A stretch of DNA of 64,000 bases from Mimachlamys varia (GCA_947623455.1 OX392545.1:28595001-28659000), one strand, 5' to 3'. Positions 10,381 to 22,600 are shown, numbered from the stretch's first letter. Made by a program: numbers and translations. The notes: generated from the letters alone by a model not told the origin.

Positions 10381-12870
10381 TACGGGACAAATACAATTTC
10401 CAATGTCCTGTAAGGTTTAGAAACAATATTTAATGTCCTGTAAGGCTGAGAAACAATACTCAATGTCATGTAAGGCTCAGAAACAATATTCAATTTTCTG
10501 TAAGGCTGAGAAACAATATCCAATGTCATGTAAGGCTGAGAAACAATACTCAATGTCATGTAAGGCTCAGAAACAATATCCAATGTCCTGTAAGGCTGAG
10601 AAACAATATCCAATGTCCTGTAAGGCTGAGAAACAATATCCAATGTCCTGTAAGGCTGAGAAACAATATCCAATGTCCTGTAAGGCTGAAAAACAATACT
10701 CAATGTCCTGTAAGGCTGAGTAGGGGTGAGAAACAATATCCAATGTCCTGTAAGGCTGAGAAACAATATCCAATGTCCTGTAAGGCTCGGAAACAATTTT
10801 CAATGTCCTGTAAGGCTGAGTAGGGCTGAGAAACAATATTCAATGTCCTATAAAGTGAGAAACATTATTCAATTTTCTGTAAGGCTGAGAAACAATATTC
10901 AATGTCCTGTAAGGCTGAGAAACAATATCCAATGTCCTGTAAGGCTGAGTAGGGCTGAGAAACAATATCCAATGTCCTGTAAGGCTGAGTAGGGCTGAGA
11001 AACAATATCCAATGTCCTGTAAGGCTGAGAAACAATATTCAATGTCCTATAAAGTGAGAAACATTATTCAATTTTCTGTAAGGCGGAGAAACAATATTCA
11101 ATGTCCTGTAAGACTGAAAAACAATATTCAATGCCATGTAAGGCTCGGAAACAATATCCAATTTCCTGTAAGGCTGAGAAACAATATCCAATGTCCTGTA
11201 AGGCTGAGAAACAATATTCAATGTCCTGTAAGAATGAGAAACAATACTCAATGTCCTGTAAGGCTGAGTAGGGGTGAGAAACAATATCCAATGTCCTGTA
11301 AGGCTGAGAAACAATATCCAATGTCCTGTAAGGCTCGGAAACAATTTTCAATGTCCTGTAAGGCTGAGTAGGGCTGAGAAACAATATTCAATGTCCTATA
11401 AAGTGAGAAACATTATTCAATTTTCTGTAAGGCTGAGAAACAATATTCAATGTCCTGTAAGGCTGAGAAACAATATCCAATGTCCTGTAAGGCTGAGTAG
11501 GGATGAGAAACATTATTCAATGTCCTATAAAGTGAGAAACATTATTCAATTTTCTGTAAGGCTGAGAAACAATATTCAATGTCCTGTAAGGCTGAGAAAC
11601 AATATCCAATGTCCTGTAAGGCTGAGTAGGGCTGAGAAACAATATCCAATGTCCTGTAAGGCTGAGTAGGGCTGAGAAACAATATCCAATGTCCTGTAAG
11701 GCTGAGAAACAATATTCAATGTCCTATAAAGTGAGAAACATTATTCAATTTTCTGTAAGGCGGAGAAACAATATTCAATGTCCTGTAAGACTGAAAAACA
11801 ATATTCAATGCCATGTAAGGCTCGGAAACAATATCCAATTTCCTGTAAGGCTGAGAAACAATATCCAATGTCCTGTAAGGCTGAGAAACAATATTCAATG
11901 TCCTGTAAGAATGAGAAACAATACTCAATGTCCTGTAAGAATGAGAAACAATATCCAATGTCCTGTAAGGCTGAGAAACAATATTCAATGTCCAGTAAGG
12001 CTGAGAAACAATATTCAATGTCCTATAAAGAGAGAAACACTATTCAATGTCATATAAAGAGAGAAACAATATTCAATGTCCTGTAAGGCTTAGAAACAAT
12101 ATGCAATGTCCTGTAAGGCTGAGAAACAATATTCAATGTCATATAAAAGGAGAAACAATATTCAATGTCCTATAAAGAGAGAAACAATATTCAATGTCCT
12201 GTAAGGCTGAGAAACAATATCCAATGTCCTGTAAGGCTGAGAAACAATATTCAATGTCCTGTAAGGCTGAGAAACAATATTCAATGTCCTGTAAGGCTGA
12301 GAAACAATATCCAATGTCCTGTAAGGCTGGGAAACAATATTCAATGTCCTGTAAGGCTGAGAAACAATATTCAATGTCCTGTAAGGCTGGGAAACAATAT
12401 CAAATGTCCTGTAAGGCTGAGAAACAATATGCAATGTCCTGTAAGCCTGAGAAACACCATTCAATATCATGTAAGCCTCGGAAACAATACTCAATGTCCT
12501 GTAAGGCTGAGAAACAATATCCAATGTCCTGTAAGGCTGAGAAACAATATCGAATGTCCTGTAAGGCTGAGAAACAATATTCAATGCCATGTAAGGCTGA
12601 GAAACAATATTCAATGCCATGTAAGGCTGAGAAACAATATCCAATGTCCTGTAAGGCTGGGAAACAATATCCAATGTCATGTAAAAGGAGAAACAATATT
12701 CAATGTCCTATAAAGAGAGAAACAATATCCAATGTCCTGTAAGGCTGAGAAACAATATTCAATGTCCTGTAAGGCTGAGAAACAATATCCAATGTCATGT
12801 AAAAGGAGAAACAATATTCAATGTCCTATAAAAGGAGAAACTATATTCAATGTCATATTACGTTGAGAAC
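10381..12870 (+). repeat. Minisatellite array, 30-bp unit, about 80 copies
   Basis: The unit reads approximately TAAGGCTGAGAAACAATATC then CAATGTCCTG, 30 bp long. Variants carry a 10-bp insertion (TAGGGCTGAG) or a shortened TATAAAGTGAG form. A higher-order duplication is visible: the block from about 11012 recurs from about 11689, 677 bp on, with the same ordered variants. Because 30 is divisible by 3, long open frames appear on both strands with decapeptide repeats. They are by-products of the period, not genes. Confidence 0.97.
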
Positions 12871-13393
12871 AATATGTAGTGCCCTCAGATGGTTTAACAA
12901 GGGTGACACAATAAAACGGGATAAATATTACGTAACGTATGTTGTTTTACTTGCAAACAAATCAGGTGTTAACGTGTTATATCAGTTTTAGGATGTTTTT
13001 TACCTATAATATTTGACAGTAAGTATCCTTACCTTCCTTTACGATCAGCCTTATAAGTAGTGGTAGACGTTGTTAAGTGGAACTTTACTTCCTGTATGGC
13101 TGTTTTATATAAATGAACGTCATGTGACAAATGCTTTATTGTTAGCACCAATACATTTTCGTATGCATTCAATCTTTTTGTAATAGGTAAAGCGTGAATA
13201 GAAATTTGATTTCGATCCAGATTTGGTATTGTTCGTAGGCTAGTCAAAGTATCGAGTTAACAAGTGCTCAATAAAAACGCGGGCTATTTATATGCTAGTG
13301 CAAACCGGCAATAAGTACTTTGTATGTGACTTAGTGATTTATTGTTTTGAATATTGGAAAAAAAATCAGAGAATACCAAAACGTCGACAAAAC
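12871..13393. other. Intergenic stretch, nothing recognised
   Basis: No coding or RNA signal is recognised. The sequence is AT-rich. Confidence 0.45.
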
Positions 13394-13495
13394 CATAATC
13401 CGAACTCAAAATCGATTAAACTAGGGGCAAAATAGGAACAAAGGAAAGATTTACATGGAGACTCTCGTAAAAGCACAAGAGAATAAGACCAGGTG
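13394..13495 (+). repeat. Dispersed ~100-bp repeat, copy 2
   Basis: Same-orientation copy of 1799-1898, diverged by a few substitutions and small indels. Confidence 0.7.
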
Positions 13496-13926
13496 TTCCG
13501 AAATCAGAGACATATGACGGAAATATTGTGTTAATTTTGTACATACATATGTTAAATATGTGTATAATTGAAGATATTTATAAACTTGCCAATGATATGT
13601 TTTGCTTACAAATAGCGTAAATCTACATGTTGATAGAAGTGGAAACATTTAACAACGTATAGCCCGTATTTTTTAATCATTTGGTAAAAAAATCCACACA
13701 TAGTCTGCACCGGTAGATAGCCCGCACAAGGCTACTTATGATGTAAAAAGCGTATAGCCCGCGGGCAATACGCAGGAAATTACGGTACACTGCAATGACA
13801 TTTCTTAGTTAAGGTGGAGATATTAGAAGTGAGAATTGTTGTTACCTGGAAGAACTACAATTTCTCTCATATCTCGCCATGTTGGATAGAGGTTGCCCAT
13901 GTAAGAAAGCTATGTAAGAAAAATCT

Positions 13927-14055
13927 TTCTCTCATCCCTACCGGTGTCATACTGGTCTGTCCAGGTAAATACACCCATGCTTGCTGTGTGTGTATTACCT
14001 CGCTTCCGGTGTAGGATAGCCACGCGCGCGCAATGATACAAAAGTAGGTCGCCGA
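13927..14055 (+). repeat. 129-bp direct repeat, left copy, flanking the recombinase gene
   Basis: It is identical, 129 of 129 by eye, to 16248-16376. It begins TTCTCTCATCCC and ends GTAGGTCGCCGA. Inside is an imperfect inverted repeat: AGGTAAATACAC at 13963-13974 against GTGTATTACCT at 13990-14000, spacer 15 bp. An outer pair (CCTACCGG near 13937, CCGGTGTAGG near 14006) surrounds it. The CCAG/GTAAAT within it also resembles a 5' splice donor, so a 5'-UTR exon end is an alternative reading. Confidence 0.9.
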
Positions 14056-14156
14056 ACCGAAAGTAGATATATCTATAGATTTGTAAACACATCGTCTGCT
14101 CCATGTGCTAGGCCAGATCTAATGTGAAATTTGTTTACATTGAATTTCAAGAAATC

Positions 14157-15599
14157 ATGGCTAATTTTGGAAGATTCCAGGAAGTGGATGTGGGTAAATT
14201 TATTGAAGGAAACGAAAACAAAAACACTTTGGTGAAAACATTGAGTAATTTGAAACTTTTGAATGAATTTTTGACTTCAAAATATCCAAATGAAACAAGG
14301 CCAATCCACTGCATCCCTGCTTGTGATCTGGATAACTATCTGGCTAGTTTTATTGTGTCGGTCAGAACGAAGGACCACAAGGAATATGAACCTAGTACCC
14401 TACGTGGCATGATTGGCAGTTTTGATAGACATTTGCGAAAAAGGAATTATGGTATCAGCATCATTGGTGGTAGTGTTGAATTTTCCAAAACTCGCGATGC
14501 TTTAAAAGCGAAACAACATGATTTGAAAGGCCAAGGTAAAGGTTCTAAACCTCTGAGAGCCGATCCTCTCAACGATACTGAAATCAACAAATTATATGAA
14601 TGTGGACAGCTAGGCAATATGAATCCGTCGTCCATTATAAATACCCTGTGGTACCAAAATACGCTTCACTTTGGAATGAGGGGCGGGGCCATGGAACACC
14701 GAGCCATGTCTTGGGGTGATGTTGTTTTGAAACACGACGCAGAGTTGAACTTGGACTATCTGCAGTATCACGAACGTTTGACAAAAACTCGAAATGGTGA
14801 CGACATTCGATCAACCCGTTTGTGTCCCCCTAGGATGTATGCTACACCGCAGCAACCGGACAGATGTCCCGTTCAACTTTTTATGTTTTATCAAGCAAAA
14901 CGACCTGAGGGTTATTCTAACAAAGACGACCCCTTCTATCTCGCGACCGTAACTCAAGATAAACACCCACGTGTCCAAGACCAATGGTTTTTGAAAGGTC
15001 CCATGGGAAAAAACAAACTGTCAAACATCATGAAAACTATGGCTAAAGTAGCAGAGATTGACTTACCTGAAAAACGGTTAACAAACACAAGTGTGGGAAA
15101 GACTCTCGTCCAAAAGATGACCGACAATAATGTGCCCGATAATTTGCAGACCTACGTAACCGGCCATAAGAATTCCGCCTCACTGAACAATTACCGCACA
15201 TTAAATAACAATCACAAGTTCGCAATATCCAGTATGTTGTCGAGCACGTCCAACAAATCCATCAAACCTACAGTCACGAGCACTGTTACACGACCGACGC
15301 AAAATACGAGTGAAATATGTTTTGAACACACACCTTCCAATGAAAGTGTTCGGCCTGTTACAAGCGTGTCACATTCCATCGTGCCAATGACAACATCTTC
15401 TTCTCATTCATTGGACATTCCCGCGCCGGCTCGATCAAACATGTGCACATCGGCGAAAACAACAAGCAACACAAACAGTCGTCTTGAATCATTATTTGCT
15501 GGATCTTACATTCAAAACTGTTCCATTAACATAACAATTTCAAATCCAACACCAGCACCTCGTCGTCGTGTAAACATGATCGACAGTGACAGCGAGTAA
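14157..15599 (+). CDS. Tyrosine recombinase-like protein (Crypton/ZMYM-QRICH1-type)
   Basis: This is an intact 480-residue open frame starting at ATG 14157; the upstream in-frame GTG is not a eukaryotic start. Residues 20-130 look like the N-terminal SAM-like DNA-binding part, and about 140-355 the catalytic domain. Visible catalytic positions of the family are R175 (FGMRGGAMEHR), K210 (LTKTRNGD), H337 (GHKN) and Y346 (NNYR). The usual HxxR is replaced: TNTSVGKT gives T311 and G314. The last 130 residues are Ser/Thr-rich and look disordered. An AATAAA lies near 15776. Perfect 129-bp direct repeats flank the locus. It could be a young mobile element, a domesticated recombinase-derived DNA-binding protein, or a recently inactivated copy. 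Activity is doubtful with two catalytic positions changed, although T at the His position may be common in this subfamily. Confidence 0.8.
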   Translation: MANFGRFQEVDVGKFIEGNENKNTLVKTLSNLKLLNEFLTSKYPNETRPIHCIPACDLDNYLASFIVSVRTKDHKEYEPSTLRGMIGSFDRHLRKRNYGISIIGGSVEFSKTRDALKAKQHDLKGQGKGSKPLRADPLNDTEINKLYECGQLGNMNPSSIINTLWYQNTLHFGMRGGAMEHRAMSWGDVVLKHDAELNLDYLQYHERLTKTRNGDDIRSTRLCPPRMYATPQQPDRCPVQLFMFYQAKRPEGYSNKDDPFYLATVTQDKHPRVQDQWFLKGPMGKNKLSNIMKTMAKVAEIDLPEKRLTNTSVGKTLVQKMTDNNVPDNLQTYVTGHKNSASLNNYRTLNNNHKFAISSMLSSTSNKSIKPTVTSTVTRPTQNTSEICFEHTPSNESVRPVTSVSHSIVPMTTSSSHSLDIPAPARSNMCTSAKTTSNTNSRLESLFAGSYIQNCSINITISNPTPAPRRRVNMIDSDSE

Positions 15600-16072
15600 A
15601 CTAAACGTTGTTGACCTAAATATTGACGTCACACCACGTGCGGCTACTAGCCTTGGCTGAACATTCCTTTGATTTGTAGGTCATCGGTACTTTAAATTAC
15701 ATTGAATTCAGATATTTTAATATCTTTTTTTATTTTTGATATAAATTATGTTAAAAAAAACACGTTCTTTTATTAATAAAACATGGAACTATATTTTCAC
15801 GCGAAAGGACACACTAGCTTGGCCGACATCAAGTGATTTTGGCTTCGCTTGCAATGACAGGGCTGCTGAAACAACGTTAGACTGTGGAAATGAATGGTTC
15901 CCTTCGTTTTTAGAACAGCAAACGTCGTTTGCATATATGGGGTATGGTAAATCGATTGGCGCTGTTTTTTTTTTATTATATGCAGTAGAAAAAAAGTTTG
16001 GATTTAAAAAAAAATGGCGTCTATCTGAGAAAGCTATCGCCAGATAGTGCCTATTTTTGCATATTTTAGGTT
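15600..16072. other. 3' flank of the recombinase gene
   Basis: This holds a CRE-like TGACGTCA near 15624, a likely polyadenylation signal AATAAA near 15776, homopolymer A/T runs and a 99-codon open frame (15748-16047) with no recognised motif. I do not call that frame a gene. Confidence 0.45.
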
Positions 16073-16260
16073 GGGGAATGAGAGAAAAATACTCAATCAT
16101 ATGTGGTCATGTAGGATAGGGATATTCCACCCTCTGGGTCACAAAATGTGGTAAAACCCTCGGCGGAGCCTCGGGTTTTACCACATTTTGTGACCCCTCG
16201 GGTGGAATATCCCTATCCTACATGACCACATATGATAGAGTCTTATATTCTCTCATCCCT
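16073..16260. repeat. Foldback (hairpin) element
   Basis: This is a long near-perfect inverted repeat. The left arm, with CATATGTGGTCATGTAGGAT and TCACAAAATGTGGTAAAACC, is mirrored on the right by GGTTTTACCACATTTTGTGA and ATCCTACATGACCACATATG. The centre is near 16164 (CGGCGGAGCC) and the arms reach about 90 bp. The outer end overlaps the first bases of the right 129-bp direct repeat. It is probably a MITE-like foldback element. Confidence 0.9.
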
Positions 16261-16376
16261 ACCGGTGTCATACTGGTCTGTCCAGGTAAATACACCCATG
16301 CTTGCTGTGTGTGTATTACCTCGCTTCCGGTGTAGGATAGCCACGCGCGCGCAATGATACAAAAGTAGGTCGCCGA
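16248..16376 (+). repeat. 129-bp direct repeat, right copy, upstream of nicastrin
   Basis: Perfect copy of 13927-14055 at an offset of 2321 bp. It ends about 190 bp before the nicastrin start codon, so it lies in the probable nicastrin promoter. The same internal inverted repeat is at about 16284-16321. Confidence 0.9.
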
Positions 16377-16565
16377 TCTTAACCCCCCAAATGTGTAAAA
16401 TTACGCTCAACACCCTATTTTAGGTCCAAAACTAGCTGTAACAAATTATCAGGTCCCTGTGTACAAGACCAGCAACATAATCCATGCAGGATCAAATTTT
16501 CCCGCTACTGTTATTCACGAGTTACCTCCCTTCAGAGGAAAACAAAAGTGAAACAATTCACAAAC

Positions 16566-16623
16566 ATGGCCGCCACTGTTGATGTAGCTCATGTGATAAC
16601 ATTGTCTATTCTTATCGCATTAG
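16566..16623 (+). CDS. NCSTN: Nicastrin exon 1
   Basis: ATG in a good Kozak context (AACATGG). It codes MAATVDVAHVITLSILIALG, a signal peptide. It ends in phase 1 at a GTAAGT donor. The start was chosen because it is the only ATG giving a hydrophobic leader ahead of exon 2 in frame. Confidence 0.85.
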
Positions 16624-19600
16624 GTAAGTAGTTAGTGTACTGTCATTGTAATGTTATCCTAATAAAACTAAAGGAATATGGTATACAGAAAATACCACCA
16701 AATCACGCTTTGACGTTTCGTTATCGGGAAATTAATGAAACCCTTCCGGGATGTTATGATATTTTGAGTCATGAGACTGATTAGGCCCATTGCTTCCTTC
16801 GTTGACATAAACGAATCATTGGCGTGGTTCTTTTTTACATAAAGTCATCCTCTTCGGAACTTAACTAGCATGTAGAGCAACGTCAACAAAAGAATTCGGG
16901 TAACCAGTTGATGACAGAAAGTCATACAGGTACAAGTTAATATTGATTGGTTTTTAGAATTTGTCATTTGGTGACTCATACAATGTACATCTCGACTCCT
17001 TAGTGGAAATTGTGTCCTTATATTTTGTGTGTTAAATTAAGAACTTATTAATTCGTTACCTGGTTCGAAAGTCACCCTTTCATATACATGAACAAAAGCT
17101 CACTAGTTTATCATAAACAACTTTTAATTGTGAAATTAATATTGTTTAAAATTAAAGTGTATGTAATTTAAAATAGAAAACAGTCGGTAATACTCGATGG
17201 AAAACTGTCTTCCTGCGTACCAGTGAAGTCAGAAGTCCCCCAGGGATCGTTCCTCGGACCGAGCTTGTTCCTTTATTATATAAAGGACATACACCTTGAG
17301 CTCTTCGAATTATCTACAGAACGTTGTTCACCGAGGATACCATATTGCATATATCACTATCACAGGGTTAATTCTGATTCTTATAACCTATGAGAGAATT
17401 TCAGGGATTTTATGGGATCAGTAAAATATCTATGAGATTTTTCTATATAAAGTAATTTAATTTTGAATTTTTCATGAGATTTTCAGGAAAAATATGGGTA
17501 AAAATCCCCAAATCTCGCCCCAAGGAGATCCCAGCTATCACCTCTGAAAAGGCTGCTTCAGTTTTACAGAAAGATCTTGATAGAATTTCTGATTTGGGAA
17601 AAAGATGGAAAATGGAGGTCCATCCCCAAAAGTGTAACGTTCGTCCATCTCCAAGAACAAAAAAAAACCTGAAATACTTACATTTTTCATCTACATGGCC
17701 AGCCGCCACTGTCTTCAATATACTGATAAAGCTAAATACTTAATTGTGTGTCACAGTCCAACAAGATCTGAAATAGGATTCCCACAGTAACAACATATGA
17801 ACCAGCTCACTAATCTTTGGGTTTCATTCGGCATAATCCTAAAATAAATTCAAACACAATTAAAGAACAAGGTTATAAATCTTTCGTTCGTCCATCTTTG
17901 GAATTAATGCATTTGTTTTGTGTATACATGCGGGACCCCTACCAAAAAAGTGATGTTCAAAAATTATATATGGAACAGCAAACACAAAAGAGGAGCTCGC
18001 TTCATCACCTCAATACAAATATATCACAAAACTTTCAGTGTTAATGATATGATATCATAATACTTTCAGTGTTTATGATATGATGATCTGCATTGGCCAA
18101 GTCTATCTAAAATAGACGAAAGGATGCTCGTCTAACTCCAATGTACAAAATATCATCCTTTCTCCTACCAAACACTCTATTGTAGGACTGATTGTTGAAA
18201 GTACATGTACTCTAATTTTTTCACTAAAACTATTCCAGACGGGAACAAACTCCCACTAGATCTTAGCCACATCCAACTCTCTTGAATTAGGCTTTAAATC
18301 CCAACTTCAAGATGTCACCCATAAATTAATTATGTTTCTTTTCCCCCTTGTATATAGCATACACCAATATATATCAACATAATCTTCAGTATGATGAAGG
18401 AGGTTGATTAACGGGTAGATGTCAAATTTCTCAAATGATAGTATATACATGTTTATCACATAACTGACCTGCGCCGTTCAGTCATGTCATACGGCCATGT
18501 CATAGAAATGGTATTACACACATGTAATAATACTATTGTGACATCATAAACAAATGACGTCTTTATGACGTCATATGATTGTCTAGGTAGTGAAAATTGT
18601 ACTGTCTGTGTCACAGAAGAAATTTGCCTTTCATATAGCTATAGATAATTAATTTGAGAAATTTTTGTGTATTTTCTCATAAATATAAGTTAAAGGGGCA
18701 TCCCGGGGAAGTCTACAATGAATTTATTGAATGTACATGCTGTCTGCACTACCAGATGCATTTTCCTGTTATTTCAATATTTAATGTCCTCTCAAAATGT
18801 GTTTATTAGCCACTTGCAAAATTGCATTTCTCGGGAAAGCCCGATAAAAATAGCGATGATCACGCGTCAACCACGTGACTATTTTGTCGCATGTCGACGA
18901 AGGGGCCCAACGGGAGGGGACGCGTAATGTATAGGTCCGATGATGAACCAGACACAAAGTCCGTGTATCAATTTATTGAATCATATTCACATCAATAATC
19001 AGACGTTAATTACACACGATATTCATATGAAGAAATTTATGTCGGCATCTCTGCATCATTTATCGACATCAGTACCTGACTGAGACCGTTAGCCATGCAT
19101 TGTCAGAAACCAATACGACACTGCACTATCTTACATTGTACGTTTAACAGTGTCATGTGGGTTTCCGACGATGACAACCATAGGGCAAACCTTAATTTCT
19201 GTAAAAAGTTATCTCCACGAACCCTCATTTAGAACCATTTCACAAAAGGTGTGCATGCATTGAAAAGTGCAAAAATAAAATGACATGATTCCGATTTTTT
19301 TTTTATACAACTCGATGTCTTGAAGATTTTTTTTCAGACTTTCTATATATTCGTCTAAAATCTATCCAACTTTCAGCGTCAACATACTTTAACACTTACA
19401 ATTTCATATGTATCACGGAAGTCTGTGCACTCATATGACGCACCACGCACTAAACATGTAGAATACATGTATAATATATATATAAAATTTTGAACTTGTC
19501 GAGAAGATAATTGTCCAATACTTAATCCATTTATATATGTTATGATTCATTTTACTTTTTTTTATGTAAATTTAAAGGTTCGTTAACATTTTCAACACAA

Positions 19601-22600
19601 CTGCAGACATGGGACATACATGTATGTGATTTTTTTTTTTATGAATTAATGACTTCACTTATATAATGCATATATTTTGATTCATATCAAATTTAATACC
19701 GGGGTCCAAACCCGATAATATTTGTACAATCCGTATTTTTTAGATTAGGTATGACAAGAATTTTTTATCTGCACATGATGACATAAATTTATTCATTTTG
19801 TCCAAATTGAATCTGTATACATTAAACTCAATCGCCCGGGATACCGGCGTTATATAACGTAACCCCCCCCCCATACGTTTTTTCTTGTACGTGAAAAGGT
19901 CTTTCTCTTCAGCAATATAATTCAATAATGCCGTTTTACTGGATTATTATAAAGGGAATATTACAATACACGCTTTCAAGTTTTACACACGCATTTCATG
20001 TAACAGAGGATTGAAAGAGTTATCCCTTGGGAAGTCCCAAAACCAAAAAAAAAACTGTGTCACCGGCTATCCAGAAGAAAACTGTAATAATGCACACAAT
20101 TGGGCTGTTAGTCTCTCCCTTGAATACTTCCCATCCCTCATTATGCTTCCGTAATATAATCCTTACGTTAACATTTGACCATTTGGCCACTTTTCGCTTG
20201 GTAGTTACATGTAGGTCACGCGGATCGCCATTTTTTGTTTACCGATTTAGCTTGTTATGCGCATGCGTTATTATATGTGATGCGAAAAAATTTGCATGTC
20301 CAAATCGTTGATCAACGAATAGTGATTCCCTTTTTTAATTATTAATTAAAATTTTTGAGAACATATTTCAGCGTAAATCGCCCATTAATTTTCCACAAGA
20401 GTATACATTTAATTCATATATACAATAATTCTAAATAAGCATAAAAAAATATAGTTTTATCGTGATGCCTCTTTAAGCCTAAAGGCTCCTGACATGATAT
20501 TAAATTATTGAACTTGTTTAATGAATTCTATATTACATCGACTCTCCTGTAAGATCCTCTATATATCCAATGATAAAAATAACAAGTGACTGTTGTTGAT
20601 GTATCATCATGGTATGTTATGATTATCTTGTATTATTTTTAGAAATTGTTTTGCAAAAGATTCTATCTTTGCATTTTGCAATATCATGAATATTGCTGAC
20701 AACAATAAGATTTATCATATTTTTGAAAAATGCACAGCCAGACTAGGGTTAAACCCCGGCCTTCCAAACTCTAGAATGCTCAACCTACATTGAGCTATCT
20801 GGTCGCCGATAATCATTCCAGTCTAGATCTGCTACATTCCTCCCTCCTTTTAAAGTCTTCCACCCAGAAAAGACACGAGACCCTATCATACCATCTTCTG
20901 TGCACTAAATGTAATGAGAGGGAAAATGTAAAGCCAGGCAGACCGGGTTTCGAACCTAGGACATTCTGAACTCTAGACGGATGCTCAACCAATTGAGCTA
21001 TTTGGTTGCTGACAATCCACCTGGTCTAGATCCACTACATACAGTAATGATGTTGTCATAATCACATTCTTGTGTTTTACTTTTCCAGTGAGTGGCGTTC
21101 GAGTAAGCAACAAGACCTATGTGGAGATTGATGGTGTGTCTGCCTGCTTCAGACGATTCAATGCAACAAACCAAATCGGATGTAATTGTAAGACCTGAAC
21201 CAAAGCAGTGTTAACATTATGATGAAAGAACTTGCATATCTCACATGCTTCCAGTAATATCCGTTTTAAAGGCTGCATGCAGTAACCTCTTAGTTCTATG
21301 GCAAAATGTCAGTGATTTTTAGAATGTTTTCTATTTTACTCAAAAATGATGTTCAGATCTCACCTGAAATGATTCTGTAAGAATCGATATCATTGAATAT
21401 CTAAATGATTTTATTTTACTTAAGGATGTTCGTAAATAAACCATGATGGGGGGGGGGGGGGGGCAGGGACTTTTTCAGAAATCCAACACTCATCAAATAT
21501 TAAAAGAGATTTAATATAAGGAATATTATAACATGGTTCATACAGAAGATGAAAAGTGCTTGAATTGGGGTCAGTGCTGGGATAGTGCTTGAATTTGCTC
21601 ACAAATGATTGGCAAGTGCTTAAATTCATACTTTCTATTATAGTAAAAATGCAATATTTTTCTGCTTTACATGAATAGCCAATAGCAAGATAAATAAGCA
21701 GTCATGGTTGTTTTATTTAAACTCAAAAAGACAAGATTAGTAAAAAATTCACAAACCTGAATACTGAAATCCAGTTGCAGTATTCCCAGAAACCCTACTA
21801 CAGAGGACATTTGAAAAGGTTCCTTAATGTACAATCCAGTTTTTGTGTTTCTTAACATCTTTTCTGGATATGGTATTTAGTTCTACAGGGAAAACATCTG
21901 GGAAACAAAAGTTCCAAAAATATTTAACACTCATTAATTTAACTTATTCACCCCTGAAAATTTAAACTTCATAATACACTACCACAGGATGTATCCAGTC
22001 TCTGAATGGGAAGAGTTCAAATGTCCTTCAGGGGTGAATGAGTTAAGTTTATCAAACTTGTACAGGGATGGAACAACTTGAAGTATATTTAGGATTTGTA
22101 TCTTCAACTTATAGGAATTCTTATGTTTATAGAATTATTTATATGCATAAACAATGTCAAAAGTTTTCGTCTTGCAGTGCAAGAATTTCACATTTCATTT
22201 CAGAATATTTTATTGAAGATGGTTATCATGTTAATTCAAAGGGAATTTGGCAAAAGGCAATGCCTATATTAGCCCTCTCCCGAAGAATTTCACATATTTG
22301 TTATCGTCTTGCAGTGCAGGAATTTAAATTATTTGTTTTCGTCTTGCAGTGCAGGAATTTCAATTACAGTGCACTCCTCTTTATATTATGTTGCATTTGT
22401 CAGACAAAAATATGATATTAATAGGAATGTGACATTAAGAGAAACATGTTTTTTCCACTAAATCTAGTGCATTTCCAATCTCTATAACTAGAAGTAAGCT
22501 ATTTAGTATACATATGAAGATGTTTCAATATATAGATAGCATCATTTCAATAAAAAATAATTTTTTGGGATATTTTTTATTTTCTATGCAACATTTTGTA

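Noticed and set aside
10332..12742. Many 90-182-codon frames with CKAEKQYPMS or RNNIQCPVRL repeats
   Set aside because: Period-of-30 artefacts of a minisatellite, open on both strands, with no start or domain context.
14124..14156. Upstream extension of the recombinase frame to 14124
   Set aside because: The codon is GTG. The first ATG is at 14157.
15748..16047. 99-codon frame after the recombinase gene
   Set aside because: No motif, long homopolymer runs, overlaps a probable polyadenylation signal; not supported as a gene.
20740..21045. tRNA genes
   Set aside because: Box A and B are present but the acceptor and anticodon stems do not pair, and the family is dispersed (also 33660); SINE relics fit better.
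21448..21465. 17-G homopolymer
   Set aside because: A possible quadruplex, but more likely slippage or a sequencing artefact inside a dispersed repeat.
22068..22415. 115-codon frame in nicastrin intron 2
   Set aside because: It runs into a MITE and over acceptor-like repeats, with no family signal.
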